From: Candidatus Zhuqueibacterota bacterium
GTDB taxonomy: Bacteria; Zhuqueibacterota; Zhuqueibacteria; Thermofontimicrobiales; Thiofontviventaceae
NCBI GenBank assembly: GCA_014729735.1
Contig: WJJN01000706.1
Coordinates: 1 to 10,208 of the forward strand
Length of the DNA stretch: 10,208 nt
Reading direction: 5' to 3'
Of the stretch, positions 1-5,793 are shown one piece after another. A model generated the notes under the pieces. That model was given only the letters and a program-made list of their open reading frames with translations. It did no database searches and was not told the origin of the DNA. The translations under genes were made by a program, and so were the position numbers. Position 1 is the first letter of the stretch, and every line of letters starts with the position of its first letter.

Positions 1-314
1 TCATTCAGGGCATTCAATTCATAAGTGACCAGCACGTAATTCTCCGGCACATCCGCAATCCCTTTGTTGGGATCGAACAACGTAAATTGCAGCAGCTTCT
101 GCGGCTTGATCGCGGTGATCTTCCCCCTGACAAACACGACTTCTTTACCGTCGTGATAGCCCTTCCAAATTACTTGACTGCCGACGTTCCAGTCGGATTG
201 CACTTCGCAGTACATATATTTCAGCGTCATCGCCGGATTCGTCAAGGCATCCCACACCTTTTTCGGTGGCGCCTTGATTTCCAGAGATTTTTTGAATATG
301 AGCTCATCAGTCAT
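1..314 (-). CDS. SRPBCC / AHSA1-like domain protein (3' end cut by window edge)
   Basis: The 104 visible codons read as the N-terminal part of an SRPBCC (START-like) protein of the AHSA1 (activator of Hsp90 ATPase homologue 1-like) type. Seen: an opening beta strand with the family-typical 'APPKKVWDALTNP', then 'SDWNVGS' and 'IWKGYHDGKEV', then the strand 'GKITAIKPQKLLQFTLF'. Such proteins form a helix-grip fold around a hydrophobic pocket. Most bacterial members have no known ligand, so no specific role is assigned. The start at 314 is preferred because AAAGG lies nine bases upstream. An in-frame ATG at 323 sits directly against that AAAGG and is less likely. The gene starts one base after the glycosyltransferase stop codon (TAA-A-ATG), so the two are almost certainly co-transcribed. 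The C-terminus is outside the window. Confidence 0.85.
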   Translation of the reverse strand, partial: MTDELIFKKSLEIKAPPKKVWDALTNPAMTLKYMYCEVQSDWNVGSQVIWKGYHDGKEVVFVRGKITAIKPQKLLQFTLFDPNKGIADVPENYVLVTYELNALN

Positions 315-315
315 T

Positions 316-1263
316 TTATACATCCTTTAGCAAAATATAATTTTTAAATCCCCCGATCTGTTTCCCGCGATTGAAATTCTTTTCCAGAAACGTCAGAAAA
401 CGATATTTGAACCGCTCGTGCTTGCTTTTTTCGCGGTACGGATTCACTTTGCCCGAATACTGCAATTTATCTTTCCAGTCCATTTTGCTGATCATCTCCT
501 GCATCACTTTTGGGTGCGTGCCGGTGAATTTTTCCAGCCGGTCCAGCGGACCAAAGTCAAATTCTGTGGGCGCCTGATCATAGTGATTTTTGGCTTTACT
601 CGGTCCCCAGTGAATGGAATGGAATGCGCGGCGTTTCGTCTGCATCAGATGCGGCGGACGGACCCAGCCGTAATGGTAGATTTCCGCGTCGACTTTCGCG
701 ACTTTCAACTTGTGATGTCCTTCGGACTGGCGCGGATTTTCATAATAATCGAAACGCCGGAACGATTGCGCGCTCTCGAAAGAGTGGATTTCCGGTCGGT
801 TGCGGATGATGCGGATTTCATACGGATACCAGCCATGGCTTTCATGATAATGCTCGTAATCCCCCCAGAAATGCTTGTATTTGAACAGCAGCCCTTCCAC
901 TTTCTGCACATTTAGCAGCTCTTCGCAGCGAGCCTGAATTACCGGCAGATATTTTTCATGCACCACTTCATCCGCCTGAACATAAAACAGCCAGTCGCCG
1001 CTGCACGCTTCTTTTGCAATATCCGTCTGAATTGCGTTGATTATTCCTTTCTTAAAATATTGGTCTTCCCATACCGTGTCGATGATTTTCACTTTCGGAT
1101 CGTCGATAGCCGCAATCAAATCCCGTGTGGGATCGTCTTCATCACCTTTGCCCACGGCGACCACGAATTCATCCACAATCGGCAAAATCGACCGGATCGA
1201 TTCCACAACAGGATAATACAATTTCACACCATTTCTGACAAAAGAGAATCCGCTAATTTTCAT
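316..1263 (-). CDS. GT2-type family glycosyltransferase
   Basis: A 315-residue protein with the layout of a GT-A fold, family 2-like glycosyltransferase. It opens with 'MKISGFSFVRNG', followed by a helix and the strand 'EFVVAVGKGDEDD' (residues 32-44), the nucleotide-sugar binding half. 'DWLFYVQADEV' (90-100) sits where these enzymes carry the DxD-like acidic, metal-binding motif, here D98-E99. The C-terminal half contains 'IYHYGWVRPP' (195-204), a pattern I recall from uncharacterised GT2 proteins of FCB-group bacteria. No membrane segment or signal peptide is evident, so it is probably cytosolic or peripheral. The donor and acceptor cannot be told. The start at 1263 is chosen over an in-frame ATG at 1290 because GGAG lies five bases upstream and the protein then begins at the first conserved strand. 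It shares a transcript with the SRPBCC gene. Confidence 0.88.
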   Translation of the reverse strand: MKISGFSFVRNGVKLYYPVVESIRSILPIVDEFVVAVGKGDEDDPTRDLIAAIDDPKVKIIDTVWEDQYFKKGIINAIQTDIAKEACSGDWLFYVQADEVVHEKYLPVIQARCEELLNVQKVEGLLFKYKHFWGDYEHYHESHGWYPYEIRIIRNRPEIHSFESAQSFRRFDYYENPRQSEGHHKLKVAKVDAEIYHYGWVRPPHLMQTKRRAFHSIHWGPSKAKNHYDQAPTEFDFGPLDRLEKFTGTHPKVMQEMISKMDWKDKLQYSGKVNPYREKSKHERFKYRFLTFLEKNFNRGKQIGGFKNYILLKDV

Positions 1264-1323
1264 AAGAGCTCCGGTAACATATTCATCCAAAATGAAATTC
1301 TGTTAATTTGCTAACTATCCGTA

Positions 1324-1351
1324 GATATAGCACATACCACCATACCTTCAA
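1324..1351 (-). promoter_or_regulatory. Possible sigma-70-like promoter for the glycosyltransferase gene
   Basis: Read on the minus strand, TTGAAG (1346-1351) is followed after 16 bases by TATATC (1324-1329), giving a leader of about 50 bases to the start at 1263. The match is moderate and the region is AT-rich, so this is only a candidate. Confidence 0.3.
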
Positions 1352-1522
1352 GTCGGTCATAAATATAACACAATTAATCAAAAAAACAAGTTATTTTTCA
1401 GATTGATTCAGGGGAGGGGCAAGCTGCAATTTAAAATTAAAAGTAAAAACTCATAAAATCGCTCAGAAAAATTTTTGCCAGAAGGGCGCAGAATTAGTTG
1501 ATTCATTCCGGCAGTTGAACGA

Positions 1523-1660
1523 GGGAGCTGTATCATTAGTCTGATTTTTTTTGCAAAATGTCATTCCGGACTTGTCCCGAAATCGCTTATTTATTAAAAA
1601 GTTAGGGGAATTTTTCATTCGCAGGAATGACACCAAAAAATGACTTTTGATACAGCCCCA
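1523..1660. repeat. Nested palindromic intergenic repeat (REP/MITE-like)
   Basis: Two nested pairs of inverted arms are visible. The outer arms are 1528-1552 and 1635-1655. They share CTGTATCA, then AGTC two bases further in, and end in runs of T on the left and A on the right. The inner arms are TGTCATTCC (1559-1567) and GGAATGACA (1624-1632), a perfect nine-base match. A further small imperfect hairpin, CCGGAC-TT-GTCCCG, lies at 1566-1579. 'GTCATTCC...GGAATGAC' palindromes recur as dispersed intergenic repeats in many bacterial genomes, so this is most likely one copy of a non-autonomous repeat. No transposase or target-site duplication was identified. In the surrounding gap (1264-1751) I see only AT-rich DNA and one candidate promoter. 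Confidence 0.6.
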
Positions 1661-1751
1661 TTTGGTGAGAAATACAACAGAGATAATCGTTTCAGCGGTT
1701 TGCAAATTTGATCGATTAACAAAGATTAAATTAAAAAGCTAAGGTTTCCAC

Positions 1752-2642
1752 CTAATTCAACTTCTTCGTCCGCCAGCGTTTATGCATCCACATGTATTGC
1801 TCCGGGTATTGACGAATATATTTTTCCAATATTTTGTTGTATTCGGTCAGTAAATTTTTAATGCCTTCATCATCATTTGAAAACATCGATGGATCCGGAA
1901 ATTTTTCAAGATGGATTTCGGTACGACCATTTTCCCCGCGAATCCCGAATCCCATCACGACTGGCGCACGGAGCCGGATGATCAACGATGCCGCTCCGCG
2001 ATTAGTAGACGCCGGCTTTCCGAAGAAATCGATGAACATGCCGCTCTTTCCTGCGTCCTGATCGATGACGATGAGTGCTATCGATTTTTCACGGATCGCT
2101 CTGAAAATTCCTTTTGCAGCAGCCTCTTTTATTTTCAGAGGATGAATTCCGACATGCATGCGATAGTCTTTTATGATCGTGTCCACCGCTTTATTTTTCT
2201 GTGGTTTAAAGACCGCATAGCAATTTCTGCCGACATTGGCTGCTGCAGCAGCAAGATATTCCCAGTTCCCGAAATGACCGCTCAATAACACCACGCCTCT
2301 GTCCTGACCAATTGCGTCGTCTAATATTTGTCTGTTGTGAATTGGTATTTCTTCCAAAATTGTGCTTCGTTTCAACAGCGGTATCCGCCCGAATTCCATC
2401 AATACTCGTCCAAAATGCTGATAGTTTTCCTTAACAATTTTCATTAACTCGGAATCATTCTTCTCGTTGCCAAAAGCGATGCGCAGATTTTTCAGAGCAA
2501 CTTCCCGTCGCACGCGAATCAGGTGATAGAACAGGCTGCCAATAGCATCGCCGGTTTTTAAAGCGAATCTATGAGGCAGGGTTTTTGCAAAAAACCCAAC
2601 AAGATGGGTGAGAGCGAATTCAATTTTATATTTCGTCTTCAT
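1752..2642 (-). CDS. LpxL/HtrB-type lysophospholipid (lipid A) acyltransferase
   Basis: A 296-residue member of the LpxL/LpxM/HtrB acyltransferase family (PF03279), near the usual length of about 300. These inner-membrane enzymes add a secondary acyl chain to the lipid A precursor on the cytoplasmic face. Seen: the catalytic HX4E motif as 'HFGNWE' (H123, E128), 'DQDAG' (194-198), 'FFGKPASTNRGAA' (206-218), and the conserved ending 'YPEQYMWMHKRW' (279-290). An N-terminal amphipathic/hydrophobic stretch (8-45) fits membrane association. Acyl-chain length and acceptor cannot be read from sequence, so LpxL versus LpxM versus a related lipid acyltransferase is left open. The start overlaps the end of the peptidase gene by 17 bases. 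GGAGG lies 12 bases upstream, a rather long spacing, so translational coupling is likely. Confidence 0.92.
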   Translation of the reverse strand: MKTKYKIEFALTHLVGFFAKTLPHRFALKTGDAIGSLFYHLIRVRREVALKNLRIAFGNEKNDSELMKIVKENYQHFGRVLMEFGRIPLLKRSTILEEIPIHNRQILDDAIGQDRGVVLLSGHFGNWEYLAAAAANVGRNCYAVFKPQKNKAVDTIIKDYRMHVGIHPLKIKEAAAKGIFRAIREKSIALIVIDQDAGKSGMFIDFFGKPASTNRGAASLIIRLRAPVVMGFGIRGENGRTEIHLEKFPDPSMFSNDDEGIKNLLTEYNKILEKYIRQYPEQYMWMHKRWRTKKLN

Positions 2643-3555
2643 CGAAATAGGATTCCTCCGATTCCCAGCGTTTCAATGTTTTTCGATTGCGGATTCGAAT
2701 AATGATATATATCACAATGAACAATAGCGGCAGCGACATCCAGAGATACGTATCGAATTCCGCCAGAAAATGCCAGCGATAATTTTTTCTGACGTACTGA
2801 TACCACTCATACTCAAAATTGTACATATCCATACCAATGGCACTCATGAATGCCTTATCAGGATCGTTCGTTATTGCTATCTTTTTGATAATTTCCCGCA
2901 CGCTTTGCACACCGTAATTTTCGATCAGATATTTTACAGCGAGATAACTTTCCTGGTAAGCAAGTTGTGCTTTGCTCTCATGAAAGGTGAGCACATAATC
3001 GATGTCCGAAAGATCAATTATCGATTGTGTCATCAGGGCTTTGGAAATGAGAGAGGTGGATGCAAAATTTTTCTCTCCTGAAAAATAGACCGCCAGTCCT
3101 TCATTAAGCCAGCGCGGAATCTGCACAGAATTCATTGCCTCATCGATGAGCAGATGCACTAGTTCATGGATCGCAGTCTTTCGGAAATCTGAATTCGTAT
3201 TATAGGATTTCAAAACCATTACCCGGTGCGCCGGCAGTGCGGCTCCGGCACTCCATTCCGGAAGGTTGTTGCCCACGATATGTTTGTACACGCGTTCGGA
3301 ATTGCTTAGATATATATTAATTGGCGCCAAGAGCTCCGCACCGATTGCCTGCTTCAGGCGGGGATATTCTTCTTGAAGTTTGCTCAGAATATCTTCGGCA
3401 TCATTGCGGTCATTATCGAGATAAAAGACAACGAATTGATCCGAGACTATTTTGTTCCATCGGTATGATTGGGCAAACAGGTGAGAGATCGAAAAACAGA
3501 GTACTGCAAAGACTGCCCCAAAATAAGGAATGTAAATGAACTTTCTTTTAATCAT
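2626..3555 (-). CDS. Secreted, membrane-anchored gluzincin-type (MA superfamily) metallopeptidase
   Basis: A protein of about 309 residues with an N-terminal signal-like segment (basic MIKRKF, then a hydrophobic run ending near 'HLFAQ', about residue 29). A zinc-peptidase core carries HEXXH as 'HELVH' (130-134) with the third ligand in 'WLNEG' (E152), 18 residues beyond the second His. This pattern fits the peptidase_MA-like family (PF13485-type). A single strong membrane helix lies at about 270-289, followed by a basic stretch and an acidic cytoplasmic tail. The catalytic domain should therefore face the periplasm, with the C-terminus inside. The substrate is unknown. The ATG at 3555 is preferred over the adjacent GTG at 3558. 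It overlaps the preceding gene by eight bases (ATGATTAA) and lacks a good ribosome site, which points to coupling. It overlaps the acyltransferase gene downstream. Confidence 0.85.
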   Translation of the reverse strand: MIKRKFIYIPYFGAVFAVLCFSISHLFAQSYRWNKIVSDQFVVFYLDNDRNDAEDILSKLQEEYPRLKQAIGAELLAPINIYLSNSERVYKHIVGNNLPEWSAGAALPAHRVMVLKSYNTNSDFRKTAIHELVHLLIDEAMNSVQIPRWLNEGLAVYFSGEKNFASTSLISKALMTQSIIDLSDIDYVLTFHESKAQLAYQESYLAVKYLIENYGVQSVREIIKKIAITNDPDKAFMSAIGMDMYNFEYEWYQYVRKNYRWHFLAEFDTYLWMSLPLLFIVIYIIIRIRNRKTLKRWESEESYFDEDEI

Positions 3556-3928
3556 CACTATTTATGTATTCCCAGATTGATTCTGCCATAACATCCACAT
3601 GCTCTTTGATTTTTTCACGCGCGCATTTCGGATTGATATTTATGCAATGGGTGCCTTTACAATAATAAGGATGTTCCGAACATGCATGTTTTTTTTGATA
3701 GACTGCTGTCGGCGTCATTTTGCGTGTGATTTCTTTGCGATTGAAGTTCTTGCCTCTTATTTTGATGCCGAATTCCACTGTTTTTTCCCATAAAAACTTA
3801 TGTAATTCAACGACTGCCCGATTTTCGAGAGCATCGACCATCGAGCTTATTTTGCCTCCGTGAAAGAGATGAAAGAGAATTTCAACCTTTTTGTGTGTTT
3901 TCAGAAATCCGGAACGACTACCTCGCAT
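3548..3928 (-). CDS. Small His/Cys-rich protein of unknown function
   Basis: A 126-residue protein that I do not recognise. The N-terminal half is predicted mixed helix and strand. The C-terminal half holds a cluster of possible metal ligands: H81, C83, H86, C90, H94, C95 and C102, in the order CxxHxxxCxxxHC then six residues and C. It ends in a helix rich in Glu and Lys. No signal peptide or membrane helix is seen, so it is probably cytosolic. The clustered Cys and His suggest a structural zinc or iron-sulfur site, but this is inference. The start at 3928 has AGGA about 12 bases upstream. An in-frame ATG at 3841 with GGAGG 13 bases upstream would give 97 residues and keep the whole Cys cluster. 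It is the first gene of the overlapping trio with the peptidase and the acyltransferase. Confidence 0.7.
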   Translation of the reverse strand: MRGSRSGFLKTHKKVEILFHLFHGGKISSMVDALENRAVVELHKFLWEKTVEFGIKIRGKNFNRKEITRKMTPTAVYQKKHACSEHPYYCKGTHCININPKCAREKIKEHVDVMAESIWEYINSDD

Positions 3929-3950
3929 GTTTTACTGGCTTCCTAAGCGC

Positions 3951-3979
3951 TTTATACCATAAATTCAGCTACGTATTAA
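3951..3979 (-). promoter_or_regulatory. Candidate promoter for the 3928-1752 envelope operon
   Basis: On the minus strand TTAATA (3974-3979), a 17-base spacer and TATAAA (3951-3956) precede the small Cys-rich gene. TGG directly before the -10 box gives an extended -10 (TGGTATAAA). Transcription would start near 3944, leaving a leader of about 16 bases that still contains AGGA. Confidence 0.45.
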
Positions 3980-4004
3980 AAAAGATATTAGACAGGATAA
4001 TCAT

Positions 4005-4028
4005 ACCACAGGCAGATCCGCCTTTGGC
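4005..4028 (-). terminator. Hairpin after the PATAN operon, possible terminator without a U tract
   Basis: On the minus strand GCCAAAGGCG, loop GATC and TGCCTGTGGT can form a stem of about ten pairs, with one mismatch and G-U wobbles. It starts 14 bases after the stop codon of the degenerate GTPase-like gene. No run of T follows, so it may protect the 3' end or act with Rho rather than terminate alone. Confidence 0.3.
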
Positions 4029-4042
4029 TGACTGAATGAGTA

Positions 4043-4531
4043 TTACTGCATGTTCTCGAGCAAAATATCAATAATATTAACCACGATCTTTTTCGAGCTG
4101 ACCGGATCTGTTATTTGACAGAAATGAAAGCGGATATTTCTATCGATTGAAAGTCCACCAGGTCCATAAAATTTTTCAGGGAGGGGAATGTCGCTTTTAT
4201 CATCAACACTTGCTAAAACAATGATTGGAGCAGTATAGTTTTCAGCAAAATAGTCGAGCACATCTTTTATTGTGTCGAGTGAATTATCGTCTTTCCAGCG
4301 GAATATAAAAACATAACCCAATATTTTTGACGATAACATATCCCATGAGATAGAAGTTTCATCTTTGTCAACACTGATTCCATATAGATGCAAACTTAAC
4401 TCTTCGTTTATCTGAAAACGACCAAAACAAATTTTTTCGTTTGCCGATTCTATGCTATCACATATTGACTTAATAAAGATTTCTTTTTCATTTCCCGGAG
4501 GGCTGAAAACTGCGACTTCACCAATCCTCAT
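4043..4531 (-). CDS. Degenerate Ras/MglA-like GTPase-fold protein
   Basis: A protein of about 162 residues whose order of segments follows a small GTPase of the type found beside PATAN/roadblock proteins. There is a first strand and loop 'EVAVFSPPGNEKEIF', then 'CFGRFQINEELSLHLYG', 'WDMLSSKILGYVFIF', a helix, 'APIIVLASVDDK', and a final strand and helix. The nucleotide-binding signatures are lost. The P-loop GxxxxGK[ST] reads SPPGNEKE, the G3 region after 'LHLYG' has ISVDKDE instead of TPGQ, and the G4 [NT]KxD site reads ASVDD. It is therefore probably a non-binding pseudo-GTPase. This assignment rests on pattern recognition and needs a profile search. The ATG at 4531 is preferred because it begins at the first core strand. 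An in-frame GTG at 4558 would add nine residues and sit three bases after the upstream stop. It is the last gene of the operon. Confidence 0.75.
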   Translation of the reverse strand: MRIGEVAVFSPPGNEKEIFIKSICDSIESANEKICFGRFQINEELSLHLYGISVDKDETSISWDMLSSKILGYVFIFRWKDDNSLDTIKDVLDYFAENYTAPIIVLASVDDKSDIPLPEKFYGPGGLSIDRNIRFHFCQITDPVSSKKIVVNIIDILLENMQ

Positions 4532-4561
4532 TTGCTGTACCCAAGTAATTAAAGTCACTTA

Positions 4562-5773
4562 TTAAAGCAATTTCTCTCGTATCAAAAGTAGTTCTGTTCG
4601 GTCCAGGTAAATCTTATTCTCTTTCGGAATATCATTCCGTCGTCTGTGATACCGACGGCGATCTACCAATTGTCTTCTGTCATCCCTCCGTTTTTCTATC
4701 TCCAAAATGTTTGCATCGCTATTTTTTTTTAAGAGATTAGAAATGATAGCTGAAACATTATGATTCTCCGAATGATCTCGGGTCAAATTTTGTTTGATGC
4801 GTTCAACCTGATTCTGAGGCTGAGCCTGGTAATTTTTATTTGACTCCTGTAAATACCCCTTCCTGTAAAGATTATCCACAATCTCAAGAGATTTTATATC
4901 ATCCAATGGACTTTTGGTTATAATATCATAAATTTTTGCATGTTTGTTAATCAAGCGAATGATTTGCTTTTCATCGTTTGAGATGCTGTTTTCTTCGTAA
5001 GCGATCTTGTTAATGGCGACAATGGTATTCAGCGGGGGCAAATTTTTCTTTATTTGATCCCATCTGGCATTTCGTTTGATTCCTTCTGATAAAAGCTTCT
5101 CCGTGGGTTGATTCAAAGTTCTGGGGAAATCCTCTTTCGTGAATTCTACTTGATATGAGCCTTCTGTCCATAAGAATAACCTGGCGAGAGCATCGTTCGC
5201 CGGGAGGTCCAGAAATCGGGCGTCGAAAATTTCTCCGTTACGAACATAAACTCGGGCGTCGTAGTCGTTGAAGTTTAGCTTAATAATCGCTGATTTTTGA
5301 CCGACTTCCAATGTTTGAATCAAATCGACGAGATTCATCTCATGCAGATAACCTGAGAATCCTTTGCCACTGGTTATTCGTGCATCACTGTTTTGTTTGA
5401 TTTCAGAGAAAATATTTTCAATGCGTGCGACAACTTCTTCAACATAGAATGGTTTTGCAATAAAATCATCAACACCGATTTCCATACTCTTTATACGATC
5501 GTCGACGCGTTTTTGAGAGCTTAGAAAAATAAACGGAATGTCTTTGAATTCAGAATGTGTTTTTATATCTCTGAAAAAGGCATGCCCGTCATTTGTCGTG
5601 AGATCCACCTCGGAAATAATTAAATCCGGACGGAAATTATTTGACAAATCAAGAGCTTTCTTCCCATCACTCCAGTAGATAACTTCATAACCGGCTTTGG
5701 TTAATTCCTTTCGAAGCCCTGAAATATAGTTCGCATCTTCATCAACAATAAGAATTTTCTTTTTAGTGCGCAT
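4562..5773 (-). CDS. Pseudo-receiver + PATAN (DUF4388) regulator with Arg-rich tail
   Basis: A 403-residue protein. Residues 5-122 form a CheY-like receiver: 'ILIVDEDANY' (7-16) supplies acidic residues, S85 takes the Thr/Ser switch position and K107 ('AKPF') is the conserved Lys. In the phospho-acceptor strand 'PDLIISEVDL' the Asp is replaced by Glu (E55, codon 5609-5611). Residues 137-235 match PATAN/DUF4388 (PF14332): 'FSGYLHEMNLVDLIQTLE' and 'VYVRNGEIFDAR'. Residues 236-310 look like the helical extension with winged-helix character that often follows. A polar linker then leads to an Arg-rich segment (362-379, many RR pairs) and a short final helix. The protein probably cannot be phosphorylated in the normal way and may act by protein contacts. 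It lies 20 bases after the larger paralogue and three to 30 bases before the pseudo-GTPase gene, depending on that start. Confidence 0.88.
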   Translation of the reverse strand: MRTKKKILIVDEDANYISGLRKELTKAGYEVIYWSDGKKALDLSNNFRPDLIISEVDLTTNDGHAFFRDIKTHSEFKDIPFIFLSSQKRVDDRIKSMEIGVDDFIAKPFYVEEVVARIENIFSEIKQNSDARITSGKGFSGYLHEMNLVDLIQTLEVGQKSAIIKLNFNDYDARVYVRNGEIFDARFLDLPANDALARLFLWTEGSYQVEFTKEDFPRTLNQPTEKLLSEGIKRNARWDQIKKNLPPLNTIVAINKIAYEENSISNDEKQIIRLINKHAKIYDIITKSPLDDIKSLEIVDNLYRKGYLQESNKNYQAQPQNQVERIKQNLTRDHSENHNVSAIISNLLKKNSDANILEIEKRRDDRRQLVDRRRYHRRRNDIPKENKIYLDRTELLLIREKLL

Positions 5774-5793
5774 TAATAACTGCCTGCATCTTT

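Noticed and set aside
418..915. Plus-strand ORF of 165 codons antisense to the glycosyltransferase
   Set aside because: The opposite strand carries a clear GT2 protein over the same bases. The antisense translation shows no domain pattern.
1463..1705. Minus-strand ORF of 80 codons between the acyltransferase and glycosyltransferase genes
   Set aside because: It spans the nested palindromic repeat, its residues mirror the repeat arms, and it has no domain or convincing ribosome site.
1911..2288. Plus-strand ORF of 125 codons antisense to the acyltransferase gene
   Set aside because: It lies wholly within a well-supported LpxL-family gene and has no recognisable motif.
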